From Shewanella algae (GTDB lineage Bacteria; Pseudomonadota; Gammaproteobacteria; Enterobacterales; Shewanellaceae), in contig NZ_CP068230.1 in NCBI RefSeq assembly GCF_009183365.2, positions 1,065,001 through 1,129,000 on the forward strand: a stretch of DNA of 64,000 nucleotides. Reading direction: 5' to 3'. Below the pieces are notes generated by a model. The model was not told the origin of the DNA and searched no databases. It saw nothing but the letters and a program-made list of their open reading frames with translations. A program made the translations under genes and the position numbers. This document shows, piece after piece, positions 34,798 through 43,832 of this stretch (position 1 is the stretch's first letter; the number at the start of each line of letters is the position of its first letter).

Positions 34798-34929
34798 GTA
34801 TTTAGTCATAAACAGGCCGCTTAAGCTAAAGACGGTTGATGACAGCCGGATAGCAAAATCATGACAATTAACTTAATTAATACAGTATCTTGTTCCGGAT
34901 ATACTGAAGAGAAACCTATTGCGTTAGTC

Positions 34930-35142
34930 TTAGAGCCGATTGATCTTGTCCTTCAGATCGTAGCTTTTGTCCGTGACTATGGTTTCCAGATTGGCAATTC
35001 GCTGCCTCAATTCATCCACTTCCCGTTGCAGTTTTTCAACTTCGCCATTTTGGTGGTATTGCTGCTTGCGGTTGTAATCCTTGATGAGTATCACGGCAAA
35101 AATGCCTATGACTATCACAAGCATCAGACTGATTAATCCCAT
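34930..35142 (-). CDS. Small membrane coiled-coil protein, PspB-like
   Basis: 70 residues: an N-terminal TM helix (MGLISLMLVIVIGIFAVILIKD), a short basic turn, then a coiled coil (VEKLQREVDELRQRIANLETIV). The layout and the RIANLETIV phrase resemble phage-shock protein PspB (RIQALEAIL), but no pspA or pspC is adjacent, so it is an orphan. AAGGAG lies before ATG 35142. It may act as an anchor or adaptor; the function is unproven. Confidence 0.7.
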   Translation of the reverse strand: MGLISLMLVIVIGIFAVILIKDYNRKQQYHQNGEVEKLQREVDELRQRIANLETIVTDKSYDLKDKINRL

Positions 35143-35204
35143 AACGACTCCTTGGTGTTAAGCATGTTGAACATTCTGGCACAGTATAGGGGGACAGGAA
35201 AATC

Positions 35205-35225
35205 AAGGGCCTCATTGAGGCCCTT
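35205..35225 (-). terminator. Terminator after the M1 peptidase gene
   Basis: Stem AAGGGCCTCA / TGAGGCCCTT followed on the minus strand by GATTTTCC, 14 bp past the stop codon. Confidence 0.7.
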
Positions 35226-35239
35226 GTTCTGTCTTTCGG

Positions 35240-37885
35240 CTAAGGTTTCAGGGTATCTTTTATCAGTACGCAGCGCTGCTCTCTCTCTATGGCTTGCTTG
35301 AGATTACGCTGGGTCATGGCCGATAGCTCAGGGTTGGCCTGTAAGGCTTTTTCGAGCTGCAGCACTGAGGCGTGACTGCATTGACGCGGTAATAATGCCG
35401 GTGCGTAACTGCGCATAAATACCGGGCCTTTTTCGGCGTCCAGGGTGGCCAGCTGACTCAAGCGCTGCTCTGCGGTGCTGGCCTGGAGTTGCCCTTGGCT
35501 GCTGGGATAGAGGTTTTCCATTGCCACCCTCAGCTTGGCAAACGGCAGCGCCGAATGGTTGATTTTCTCCAGCCAGCGGCGTTTACCGGCGGTTTCCGGG
35601 CGCACCACTTCGGCGGCGATGGCCGCCTTTTGCCCCGAATCGCTGTTATCAAGCTTGGCTTCTTGCTGCAACAGAAGTTTGCTGGTGGGGTAATCGTAAC
35701 GGTTCAACTGATAGATAAGCTGCCAGCGGGTATCTTGATCCAGCTCTATTCCCTTTATCTTGCTGTGGCCTTGCAGCAGTGACAGCAGGTGATCCAGCGA
35801 GTCCCCGTCGCGGGCAAAGTCCACATAGGCATCGAACCAGCGCCGCTGCAGATCTTTATTATCCGCGTTTTGCATGGTCAGACGCAGGCTCATTTGCGCC
35901 AGCGCTCTGATGGCGCGCTCGGCATAGGCCGAGTGAATGGGAGCCATCGACTCGAGTAAGGCCTTGCTGTAGCGCATATTGCCGAGAATTTGCCCCAGCA
36001 GGGTGTAATCGCTCTCTTTGGGAGCATTGATAAGCACTGTTTCCAGATACTTGTTCAAGGGCAACTTACCGCTCTGGACACTGTCCCACAGGCTTTGCCA
36101 GAGCATCGCGCGCAGCAGGGGATCTTCTACCTTGGCCAGGTGATTGAAGGCGGTATCGAACGAGCGTGGGTCGAGCTCGACTTTGACATAGCCCCAGTCC
36201 TGATAGTTGGGATAAACCAAATCAGGACAGGACGCGCCTTTAAGTTGCGGCACCAAGGTCTTTTCACCTTGGTAGGTAACGGCCAGAGTTTGCAACAGGT
36301 GCATCTCATGGCGGCCCTTGCTCAGTAAGGCCAACTGAACTTTTTGCTCTCTGAGAGTCGGATAGGCGGGATCGCTTGCCGACTGCAACAGGGCAAATTC
36401 ACTGATGCGGCCATCTTGGCACTGGAACTCGGCCTTGAGGCTGTTGACACCGGCGCTGTAGAGCCAATCCCGGGTCCATTGGCTCAGATCCCGCTTGGCG
36501 GCCTGGCCGAGACTGGTAATGAAGTCTTCCAGTGTGGCGTTTTGCCAGGAGTAGCGTTTGAGGTATTCACTGACGCCACGGCGGAAGGTTTGCTCCCCAA
36601 GCAGGTGGCGCAGTTGAATGAGAACCGCGGCCCCCTTCTGGTAAGTGATGGCGTCGATATTATCGAAGGCGTTGGCACTGCTGGCCACTGGCACTTCTAT
36701 GGGGTGGGTGGTAACGCCAGAGTCCTGTTGATAGGCGCTCTGTTTGCCCCTGGCGTAAAAACTGCGCCAGGTATTGTCAAACTCAGTGGCTTCGGCGCTC
36801 GCCAGCATGCCCATGAAGGAGGCGAAGCTTTCATTGAGCCACAGACCGTTCCACCATTTCATGGTCACCAGATCGCCAAACCACTGGTGCGCCATTTCAT
36901 GCATGATCACCGACGCCAAGCGCTGGCGCTGATTGGCTGTCATCTCACCACTGCCAAGAAAACGCCCTTCGGCAAAGGTGATGGCGGCGGCATTTTCCAT
37001 GGCACCATAGAGGAAGTCAGGCACCAGCAGTTGATCGTATTTTTTAAAGGGGTAGTCGATACCGAAATAGTCGTCAAAAAACTTAAGCCCGGCGTCTGTG
37101 TATCTGAACCAGTCGGCGGCATTGACCTGGGCCGCCACTGATTGGCGGGCAAACAGGCGCATGGGGTATTTGCCGCTGTTGTCTTGCCAGACATGGTAAG
37201 GGCCTGCATGCATGGAAAAGTTGTAGGGGCTCAACTTGGGTGTTGCCGGAAACTGCCACAGCTGGTTGTCACCCTCCGGGGTCACACTCAATTCTTGGGT
37301 GGCGCTGATCACCTGCCAGTCTTTGGGGGCTCTGACAGTTAACTTGTAGCTGGCCTTGAGATCCGGTTGGTCGAATACGGCAAACATCTGCTGTGCGGCG
37401 GCGGGCTCAAAGTGGGAGTAGAGATAGACCTTGCCATCGACGGGATCCACAAAGCGGTGCAGCCCTTCACCATTGCTGGAATGCTGGCGTGTGAAGCTGA
37501 CTTCTATCTCATTGTCGCCTTTGAGCAGCAACTTGGCACTGATCTCCAGATAGGCGCCATTGTATTTGGGATAGAGCCTGTGGCCGTTGATCTTAAGGCT
37601 GGTGATCTGCGCCTTGCTCAAGTCCAATGTCAGGGGCTGTTGGTTATCGCTGAGACTGAAACGTACCAGGGTGCGGTTGGCAAATCGCTCGCTGCCATCC
37701 AAGGTAAAGTCCAGTTCATAGCTGACATTGCTGACTCTGGCAGAGCGGGCCATCGCCTGTTGCTCACTGATATAACCGCTGCCATCCCGCACACCTGCAG
37801 AGGATTGAGTGCTGCTGCAGCCGCTGAGTGATAGCAGTCCGGCAGCCAACAGGCTGAGACCAAACAACCGGGGAAGAGATTTCAC
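35240..37885 (-). CDS. M1 family metallo-aminopeptidase lipoprotein
   Basis: 881 residues, similar in layout to aminopeptidase N but with a lipoprotein signal (LLAAGLLSLSGC). The substrate motif YGAMENAAAITF and the zinc site HEMAHQWFGDLVTMKWWNGLWLNE (HExxH-x18-E) are complete, so it should be active. The C-terminal helical ERAP-like domain follows to residue 881. GTG 37885 has AGGA eight bases upstream. A lipid anchor places it in the cell envelope, so it would trim peptides outside the cytoplasm, unlike cytosolic PepN. Confidence 0.9.
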   Translation of the reverse strand: MKSLPRLFGLSLLAAGLLSLSGCSSTQSSAGVRDGSGYISEQQAMARSARVSNVSYELDFTLDGSERFANRTLVRFSLSDNQQPLTLDLSKAQITSLKINGHRLYPKYNGAYLEISAKLLLKGDNEIEVSFTRQHSSNGEGLHRFVDPVDGKVYLYSHFEPAAAQQMFAVFDQPDLKASYKLTVRAPKDWQVISATQELSVTPEGDNQLWQFPATPKLSPYNFSMHAGPYHVWQDNSGKYPMRLFARQSVAAQVNAADWFRYTDAGLKFFDDYFGIDYPFKKYDQLLVPDFLYGAMENAAAITFAEGRFLGSGEMTANQRQRLASVIMHEMAHQWFGDLVTMKWWNGLWLNESFASFMGMLASAEATEFDNTWRSFYARGKQSAYQQDSGVTTHPIEVPVASSANAFDNIDAITYQKGAAVLIQLRHLLGEQTFRRGVSEYLKRYSWQNATLEDFITSLGQAAKRDLSQWTRDWLYSAGVNSLKAEFQCQDGRISEFALLQSASDPAYPTLREQKVQLALLSKGRHEMHLLQTLAVTYQGEKTLVPQLKGASCPDLVYPNYQDWGYVKVELDPRSFDTAFNHLAKVEDPLLRAMLWQSLWDSVQSGKLPLNKYLETVLINAPKESDYTLLGQILGNMRYSKALLESMAPIHSAYAERAIRALAQMSLRLTMQNADNKDLQRRWFDAYVDFARDGDSLDHLLSLLQGHSKIKGIELDQDTRWQLIYQLNRYDYPTSKLLLQQEAKLDNSDSGQKAAIAAEVVRPETAGKRRWLEKINHSALPFAKLRVAMENLYPSSQGQLQASTAEQRLSQLATLDAEKGPVFMRSYAPALLPRQCSHASVLQLEKALQANPELSAMTQRNLKQAIEREQRCVLIKDTLKP

Positions 37886-38049
37886 AAACAGATTCCTTGC
37901 TTTTTATTGTTTTACCATTGGGTGTCGGTGTTTTCCCTCACAACAGGAATGAAAGGGAGGGATACGCCTTAAGTTAATACCCTGTCAGGCTTGGCGCCCG
38001 CGGCATAAATTACGCTATTTGCCGACAAAGAACAAAGGAGAAATGTTAC

Positions 38050-38076
38050 AAAAAAGCCGCTGTGACAGCGGCTTTT
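38050..38076 (-). terminator. Terminator after lpoB
   Basis: Stem AAAAGCCGCTG-tga-CAGCGGCTTTT, with six Ts on the minus strand, 22 bp past the lpoB stop codon. Confidence 0.85.
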
Positions 38077-38097
38077 GGGAAGGAGTGTGATGCTTGG

Positions 38098-38691
38098 TTA
38101 GAGCCCGAGGAAGGACTTGGACTTCACTTTGCGGATCTCTTTTTCATCGGACCATTCGATCAAGCCGGTTTCCAGGTCCATCAGGCGCATGGTCATCTTG
38201 TAGTAGACATCACGGGTGCTGCCATCTTGTTTGACTATGCTGGAAAGGTTGCCGTAGAGCATGTATTGAGCGCCTATCTGACGACCGAACTTGATGGCGG
38301 TGGATGGGTCAACCATGCCGGCGTTGTTCTGGTAGTCCAGTTGCTTGCGCACTGAATCCACCTTGGTCATATCGATAAAACGGAACTTGCCTGAGCGCAG
38401 CAGCTTGTTGCTGATGGAGTCGGTCACTGACTCAGTATCTATATGCTCAGAGGTCTTGTTCTTGATCTTGTCGACAAAGATGATAGGTCTGTCGTTGGCT
38501 GTCATGGCCACCACAGGCGGGAAAGTCAGCATGCTGTCGACCATTTTGGCGGCAATGGCTTGCAGATCTGTCGAACCGAAGTTTTCATTCACTGTCTCTA
38601 CCTCAGTGGCATCACCGTATTCCACTTTGGATTGACAGGCTGCCATGCCCATAGCCATTGCCAGTATCAGTATCAGCTTCAAGTGTTTCAT
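38098..38691 (-). CDS. lpoB: Penicillin-binding protein activator LpoB
   Basis: 197-residue outer-membrane lipoprotein (AMGMAACQSK). LpoB crosses the periplasm to bind the UB2H domain of PBP1B and activate it. Conserved LpoB features are DLQAIAAKMVDSML, RPIIFVDKIKNKTSEHIDTESVTDSISNKLL, FGRQIGAQYMLYGNLSSIV and the C-terminal LMDLETGLIEWSDEKEIRK. The linker after Cys is shorter than in E. coli. The start is ATG 38691. Last gene of a five-gene run. Its target, PBP1B, is encoded at 22.2-24.6 kb. Confidence 0.92.
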   Translation of the reverse strand: MKHLKLILILAMAMGMAACQSKVEYGDATEVETVNENFGSTDLQAIAAKMVDSMLTFPPVVAMTANDRPIIFVDKIKNKTSEHIDTESVTDSISNKLLRSGKFRFIDMTKVDSVRKQLDYQNNAGMVDPSTAIKFGRQIGAQYMLYGNLSSIVKQDGSTRDVYYKMTMRLMDLETGLIEWSDEKEIRKVKSKSFLGL

Positions 38692-38713
38692 AGTCAGTTC
38701 CATTTCAAGGTTA

Positions 38714-40069
38714 TCAAATCAATTTTGTATAAAAACGTGTGACATTGCCAGTGTCTATTGCCCAGACCAGAGTGGTCTTGCCACTCTCAACCTGAATTTC
38801 CGTGCCCTGATTGTCCAGGGTTAGTTGATAGCTGCCGGCATCGACAAACTGCCTTGCTATCTGTGCTTGGCGCGGTAACGTGAGCCAACTGCGGCGATCG
38901 GCTTGCTCTGTGACCACGTTGAATATCTGCATGGCTATCACCCCAAGGTCCGAACCGTCTTTGCGTTCGGCCTTGCGGGCCATTTCCGACTTGGCATAGA
39001 CCCTGGCGGCCTGGCGCACCAGCAGATAGGGTAGTTCCTCCTTGAGCGCCGTGATGGCCAAGGCATCTATGTTGGCTATCGGGGCTGCGGTCATAGGTTT
39101 TGACAAGCCGCGGATATGGGCACTGCTTACCGGCACTCTGGATGGCATATAGGTGGGCAGAGAGACAGTTTGCCAGTTGCCGTGAATGGTGAAGGGAACT
39201 GTTAGGCTCTCCTTGGCGGGCACAAAGCCACGCTCCAGCAGCAAGATGACCTGGCCTTGCCCCTTGGCGGGCGTGGGCGCTTCTCCCCAACGGCGTTTGA
39301 ACTCATCATACTGAGGCATGGCAAGCTCTTTGGCCAAGCGCACCAGATCCTGCTGCAGATAAGGATTATCCGGCATAATCTGCGCCGCCTTGCGATAGTC
39401 GATAAAGGCATCGTTGCGCTCACCAAGGATTTCGTGCAGTACCCCTGTGGTGTAGTAACTGTAGGCGTTCAAAAACGAGCTGGTGACACTGCCGGCCGCC
39501 TTGCCCAGTTTATCCATTTCAGCGCTGATAGTGCCGTTGGCCATCTGCTGCACAGCGCTGCTGGATTTTTCGTACCTTTGCTGTTCCAGCGATTGCAGTT
39601 CATTGCTGCGACGCACCTCCACCAACGCGCCTTCGGCATCGCCGGCAAACAGATAATTGAGAGCCTGATATTGGTGCAGCATGATGCGCTCATACCCGGG
39701 ACCACGATAGGGAATGATATTGTCGTTCAGCAGCAGGCTGCCGCCCTGTGAACCCAGCTCGGACAAACTGAGCTTGGCCTTGTCGTCGAATGCCTGATAG
39801 GCGGCTATGGCGCTTTGGTAATAGTCTTTGCTGGCGGTGAAATCGCCGCTTATCTGGGCGGCGCGCCCCGCTTCCTGGGCATAGAGCAGGCCATCTCGGC
39901 TGTTGATCCCGCCTGCCAATTCCTTGGCGGCATTGCCCGGCATTGATGAGTTGAGTTCGGCGCGAACGCCGGCCAGTTGGGATGGATAGTTGACCAATAC
40001 ACTGTTGAAGGCGCAGCCAGTGAGGCTCAGAGACAACAACAGTGGCAGCAGTAACTTGCCTGACTTCAA
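38714..40069 (-). CDS. COG3014 family lipoprotein, LpoB neighbour
   Basis: 451 residues with lipobox LSLTGC. The central region is helical and TPR-like (AGRAAQISGDFTASKDYYQSAIAAYQAF, LNYLFAGDAEGALVEVRRSNE, GERNDAFIDYRKAAQIMPDNPYLQQDLVRLAKEL). The start is TTG 40069, which overlaps the def stop codon; AAGGAG lies seven bases upstream. Members of this family are often found beside lpoB, which suggests a role in peptidoglycan synthase control, but no function is known. Confidence 0.8.
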   Translation of the reverse strand: MKSGKLLLPLLLSLSLTGCAFNSVLVNYPSQLAGVRAELNSSMPGNAAKELAGGINSRDGLLYAQEAGRAAQISGDFTASKDYYQSAIAAYQAFDDKAKLSLSELGSQGGSLLLNDNIIPYRGPGYERIMLHQYQALNYLFAGDAEGALVEVRRSNELQSLEQQRYEKSSSAVQQMANGTISAEMDKLGKAAGSVTSSFLNAYSYYTTGVLHEILGERNDAFIDYRKAAQIMPDNPYLQQDLVRLAKELAMPQYDEFKRRWGEAPTPAKGQGQVILLLERGFVPAKESLTVPFTIHGNWQTVSLPTYMPSRVPVSSAHIRGLSKPMTAAPIANIDALAITALKEELPYLLVRQAARVYAKSEMARKAERKDGSDLGVIAMQIFNVVTEQADRRSWLTLPRQAQIARQFVDAGSYQLTLDNQGTEIQVESGKTTLVWAIDTGNVTRFYTKLI

Positions 40070-40554
40070 GAGTCGGCTCCTTGGTTTTGGATCTCCAGTC
40101 GTTCTCTCAAGGTGAGTCCTTCCAGATGATCATATTCATGCTGAAAAATGCGCGCGACAAAGCCTTGTAACCATTCTTGTTGCCACTCGCCGCTGAGATC
40201 CTGATAACGTACCTCAATGCTTTCATGGCGCAGAATCTGTACTCTTTCACCGGGCAGAGACAGGCAACCCTCTTCTCCGGCCAGCATCTTGCCTGAGCGT
40301 TTGAGTATCTGTGGGTTGATCACCACCTGGGGTGCCATCAAAGGCGCATCCGGATATCTGTCGTTGGGATGGGATGCCATAATAAACAAGCGGATACCTT
40401 GGCCTACCTGAGGCGCGGCTATGCCTACGCCCTGTGCCAGTTTCATGGTCTCGAGCATTTTCTCGGCCAGGGCCGCCAAAGGTTCATCGAACAGTTGAAT
40501 CGGCTGGGCAGCCTGCCCCAGAATACGTTCTCCGTAGGTTGCTATGGCTAACAT
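40066..40554 (-). CDS. Peptide deformylase (second-type)
   Basis: 162-residue metalloenzyme that removes formyl from new protein N-termini. All three motifs are intact: GVGIAAPQVG, EGCLSLPG and QHEYDHLEG. The first residues MLAIATYGERILGQAA are typical. It is probably a paralogue of the main def gene, which normally sits with fmt and is not in this window. It overlaps the COG3014 gene by 4 bp and sits between slyX and the LpoB module, an unusual setting for a deformylase. Confidence 0.9.
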   Translation of the reverse strand: MLAIATYGERILGQAAQPIQLFDEPLAALAEKMLETMKLAQGVGIAAPQVGQGIRLFIMASHPNDRYPDAPLMAPQVVINPQILKRSGKMLAGEEGCLSLPGERVQILRHESIEVRYQDLSGEWQQEWLQGFVARIFQHEYDHLEGLTLRERLEIQNQGADS

Positions 40555-40575
40555 CCTTATCCCCCTTTATTCGAC

Positions 40576-40788
40576 TCAGTAGTGAGGCGGCGGCGTTTCT
40601 TCCGATTGAGACGCGATATTGCTCGGTTCTACCGCTTTGAGTTTACTGATTAACAACTGGATCTGAAACTGCTGCTCGGCCACTACCTTATTGAGTTCGA
40701 AAATCTCCTGACTCAATTCTTCCAGTGTGGCTTCCTGAAATGACAGCTTGGTTTCGAGCTCTTCGATCCTGTCCGGGATTGCTTGCAT
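40576..40788 (-). CDS. slyX: SlyX family protein
   Basis: 70-residue coiled-coil protein (IPDRIEELETKLSFQEATLEELSQEIFELNKVVAEQQFQIQLL...EETPPPHY). The N-terminal heptads and the terminal PPPHY are typical of SlyX, whose function is unknown. AGAGGTAAG lies before ATG 40788. It starts 3 bp after the WD40 gene. In many Shewanella and Vibrio, slyX is near fkpA, as here, where fkpA is divergent on the other side of the WD40 gene. Confidence 0.92.
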   Translation of the reverse strand: MQAIPDRIEELETKLSFQEATLEELSQEIFELNKVVAEQQFQIQLLISKLKAVEPSNIASQSEETPPPHY

Positions 40789-40791
40789 TAC

Positions 40792-41766
40792 TTACCTCTG
40801 TGTTGGCGCCGACCAGCGTTCCAGCAAGCTGGCACTGCTGATACTCTGAAGTTGGCCGTTGTCGGATTCAGACACTGAGTATACTACGGCGCTTTGGGGC
40901 AAAGGCTTTTTTGGCAGTGAAACTTGCCAGTTGGCGACTTTTTTCCCCGAATCGACCTGCCACAGACTCAATTCTCTGGCCGGCGTACCGGTCAACAAGG
41001 CCTGCTCCTGTTGGATAAAGCGCGCTGCCGAAAAGTTCATTTGCCGCCGGACTATCGCCAGCGAGCTGGCCAGTTTCCCTGAGTCATTGTGCCAAATGTC
41101 GGCATTGCCGGTACTGTCGGACACTAAACTAAGGTTACCGCTGCGGCTGAGGGCAACCTTCAGTACCCTGGAGTCCATCTGCCAGCGCCTCAGTACCTGA
41201 GCATCCTGGGTGCGCCACAGCAGGGCGGTGGCATCGTTGGCGCCGGTCAATGCCAGGCGGCCATCGGCAGAGAGGGCAACGCTGTTGACCTTTTCGCTGT
41301 GGCCAAGAAATTTCACCAGCACACCTGTGGTCGGGGTCAGCGACATCACCGCGCCATCGGCCAGCCCTACCAGCAACTGGCCGTTGTCGGCCACGGCCAC
41401 AGTCTGGGCTACTGCCGGCAGTGACCACCAACCCGCCGCCCGGCCGTCGGCGATTTTCCACAGTGCAACTGAATCGCGGCTTAACGTCACCGCATATTCT
41501 CCATTGGCCGAGATATCTGTGGCGATGACATCATTGGCTTCACTGCCTTGAGCCCACTGATACTTGACCGCGCCTTGTTTGAGATCCCAAAGCTTGATCC
41601 CCTCCTGGCTGCTTATCAAAGCGTAGCGGCCATCGGCAGAGAGGCTGGCGCTGTAGCTGGGATCGGCCGCCAGGGATTGGCTGCTATTGGGGCCTGGATG
41701 GCAGGCACCAAGGCCAAGCAAAGTAAAACTGAGCGTGCAAATAAGTAGCAATCTGTTTATTGCCAT
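40792..41766 (-). CDS. WD40-repeat lipoprotein
   Basis: 324 residues with lipobox LLGLGAC. At least six WD40-like repeats can be seen, for example LSADGRYALISSQEGIKLWDL, ISANGEYAVTLSRDSVALWKI, VADNGQLLVGLADGAVMSL, LSADGRLALTGANDATALLWRT and LSRSGNLSLVSDSTGNADIWHN, which would fold as one beta-propeller. It is an envelope protein-interaction platform by architecture; partner unknown. First gene of the run with slyX, def, COG3014 and lpoB, divergent from fkpA. Confidence 0.85.
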   Translation of the reverse strand: MAINRLLLICTLSFTLLGLGACHPGPNSSQSLAADPSYSASLSADGRYALISSQEGIKLWDLKQGAVKYQWAQGSEANDVIATDISANGEYAVTLSRDSVALWKIADGRAAGWWSLPAVAQTVAVADNGQLLVGLADGAVMSLTPTTGVLVKFLGHSEKVNSVALSADGRLALTGANDATALLWRTQDAQVLRRWQMDSRVLKVALSRSGNLSLVSDSTGNADIWHNDSGKLASSLAIVRRQMNFSAARFIQQEQALLTGTPARELSLWQVDSGKKVANWQVSLPKKPLPQSAVVYSVSESDNGQLQSISSASLLERWSAPTQR

Positions 41767-41971
41767 GAACTTATACCGCCTCGACTTGTCATTTTGAGTA
41801 AGGGTAAAACGCTGTCGCTTCCATGTAAGGGTTATCGGTTTGTCGGCCGCTTTCCCTTGTTAACCAGTATGGATAATCTGCTTTGTATCTCAAAGTTAAC
41901 TGGTATAAAGTGAGTCGTCTTACATATTTTGGGTTAATTGTAACCATTTGAAGATCCTGAGGATGCCTTTA

Positions 41972-42748
41972 ATGAAACCGATTTACAAAATTTCACTGGT
42001 CGCACTGGCCCTGATCGGCCTTTCCGCCTGTAACCAAGAACAAAAAACAGCGAGTGCCGACAAAGTGGAACTGAGCTCTGTCGAGCAGAAAGAAGCCTAT
42101 AGCGTGGGCGCCTCTATTGGCCGCTACATGGCCGGCCATATCAAGGAGCAGGAAGAGCTGGGTTTCTCAGTCGATCGTGCTTTGATTGTGACTGGTTTCC
42201 AACAGGGGCTGAAAGACGAGCTGCAACTGACTGAAGATGAGATGCAGAAAGTGCTTGAAGGTCTGGACCAGAAGCTGAATGAAAAACGTATGGCCAAGGT
42301 CCAGGAGATGGCGGCCAAGTCGATGCAGGAAAGCAAAGCCTATCTGGAACAGAACAAGGCCAAAGAGGGTGTGATCACCACTGAGTCAGGTCTGCAATAC
42401 GAAGTATTGACTCCAGGCGAGGGTGAGAAGCCGGCCGCCGAAGACGTAGTGACAGTTCACTACCGTGGTACTCTGATCGACGGCACTGAGTTTGACAGCT
42501 CCTACTCCCGCGGTGAACCGGCAGAATTTGCCCTGAACCGGGTGATCCCGGGCTGGACCGAAGGGGTTCAGCTGATGCCGGTAGGCGCCAAGTATCGCTT
42601 CGTTATCCCATCTGAGCTGGCCTATGGCGAGCGTGATATGGGCACTATTCCTGCCAACTCCACACTCATCTTTGAAGTCGAGTTGCTCAAGGTCAAAAAG
42701 GCCGAAGCCCCCGTAGAGCCGACCGAAGCCGAGGCTTCTGCCAAGTAA
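41972..42748 (+). CDS. fkpA: FKBP-type peptidyl-prolyl isomerase FkpA
   Basis: 258 residues with the lipobox ALIGLSAC, so a lipoprotein form of FkpA. Residues 30-120 are the N-terminal dimerisation helices (EQKEAYSVGASIGRYM...QQGLKDELQLTEDEMQKVLEGL). The C-terminal FKBP domain has VTVHYRGTLIDGTEFDSSYSRGEPAEFALNRVIPGW and ELAYGERDMGTIPANSTLIFEVELL, with the active-site residues intact. ATG 41972 is chosen, with GAGG upstream; a TTG at 41948 is weaker. It is a periplasmic folding chaperone. Confidence 0.93.
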   Translation: MKPIYKISLVALALIGLSACNQEQKTASADKVELSSVEQKEAYSVGASIGRYMAGHIKEQEELGFSVDRALIVTGFQQGLKDELQLTEDEMQKVLEGLDQKLNEKRMAKVQEMAAKSMQESKAYLEQNKAKEGVITTESGLQYEVLTPGEGEKPAAEDVVTVHYRGTLIDGTEFDSSYSRGEPAEFALNRVIPGWTEGVQLMPVGAKYRFVIPSELAYGERDMGTIPANSTLIFEVELLKVKKAEAPVEPTEAEASAK

Positions 42749-42784
42749 TCCCTTCTTTCACGGAAAGTGGATACCCGATATTGA

Positions 42785-42812
42785 AAAGGACGCCGCCGGC
42801 GTCCTTTCCTTT
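42785..42812 (+). terminator. Terminator after fkpA
   Basis: Stem AAAGGACGCC-g-CCGGCGTCCTTT followed by CCTTTT; it separates fkpA from the convergent ZntB-like gene. Confidence 0.8.
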
Positions 42813-42817
42813 TCCCG

Positions 42818-43786
42818 TTACAGCCACTTATAGCGATAGAACAGCCATAACTGTCCCCCTACCAATAGCAACAGGAACAGGCAAAAGGCTCCGAAGGCCC
42901 AGCCGACATCGGCGCCCGGGATCCCGGCGATATTGACCCCGAGCAGACCGGTAAGAAAACCCAGCGGCAGAAAGACGGCGCTGATCAGCGACAGGAAATA
43001 GAGGCGGCGATTGACTGCCTCGGCCTGACGGTTTTGTAACTCTTCCTGGGTGACGCTGGCCCTGTCTCTTATTGCGTCCAGATCTTCGATGCAGCGAATG
43101 AGTTGATCATTGATTTCGTTGAATTTAAGCCGCTGCTGTTCATCAAATACCTTGGCCGAGTCTGCCAGCAGGCGGGTAAAGGCTTCCCGCTGCGGCGCCA
43201 GGTAGCGCCTGACCACCACTATCTGGCGCCTGAGCTCGGCGATATCGCTGCGTAGATCCCTGTCGTTACCGGCCATGACCTTGTCTTCCAGATCGTCGAC
43301 AGTTTCTTCCAGCCGGTCGATAAACTCCGTCTTACGTTGGGTGAGGCGCTGCGTCAGCGCCAGCAAAAACTCCCCGGTATTGCCGGGGCCGGCTCCCTGG
43401 CTTACGCTCTGGATGATGTCTTTGACCGATAACAGCTCGCGACTGCTGGTGCTGATAATTCTGTGATTGTCCAGGTAGAGGCGTATCGACACCATGTCTT
43501 CAGGGTCGGCCCCGGGGTTGTGATTGACCCCTCTGAGCGCCAGCAGGAAACCCTGGCCGGATTGTACCACCCTGGGGCGAGTGTCCTGCGCCAACAGTGC
43601 TGCCACTTCCAGCGCGTCCAGGCCGCTGTGTTGTTGCAACCACTGACGGTTGGATTTCTTCTTATAGTCCAGATGCAGCCAGAGTATGCCCTGCTCCGGG
43701 CGCCAGTCGCTGACCTGTTGCTGCGTCAACTCCTTGCCTGCCATCTCCCCGCTGAGCAGCAAGGCACAAAATTGTTTTTCGGCCAT
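42818..43786 (-). CDS. ZntB-like divalent cation transporter (CorA superfamily)
   Basis: 322 residues. There is a long cytoplasmic N-terminal domain with coiled coils (ERLEETVDDLEDKVMAGNDRDLRSDIAELRRQIVVVRRYL) and two C-terminal TM helices. The pore motif before the loop is GVNIAGIPG (GVN instead of the GMN of CorA), which points to the ZntB branch that moves Zn2+. It probably forms a pentamer in the inner membrane. A copy of the 38-bp intergenic motif stands 47-84 bp upstream. Zinc specificity is inferred. Confidence 0.85.
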   Translation of the reverse strand: MAEKQFCALLLSGEMAGKELTQQQVSDWRPEQGILWLHLDYKKKSNRQWLQQHSGLDALEVAALLAQDTRPRVVQSGQGFLLALRGVNHNPGADPEDMVSIRLYLDNHRIISTSSRELLSVKDIIQSVSQGAGPGNTGEFLLALTQRLTQRKTEFIDRLEETVDDLEDKVMAGNDRDLRSDIAELRRQIVVVRRYLAPQREAFTRLLADSAKVFDEQQRLKFNEINDQLIRCIEDLDAIRDRASVTQEELQNRQAEAVNRRLYFLSLISAVFLPLGFLTGLLGVNIAGIPGADVGWAFGAFCLFLLLLVGGQLWLFYRYKWL

Positions 43787-43832
43787 AGATTCACTCTCAT
43801 AGGTTTGCTTTAGTTCAAGCTAACCTAGTTAT

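Noticed and set aside
41862..41905. ACCAGT ... ACTGGT inverted repeat before fkpA
   Set aside because: Only 6 bp each with a long spacer; expected by chance in this much sequence.
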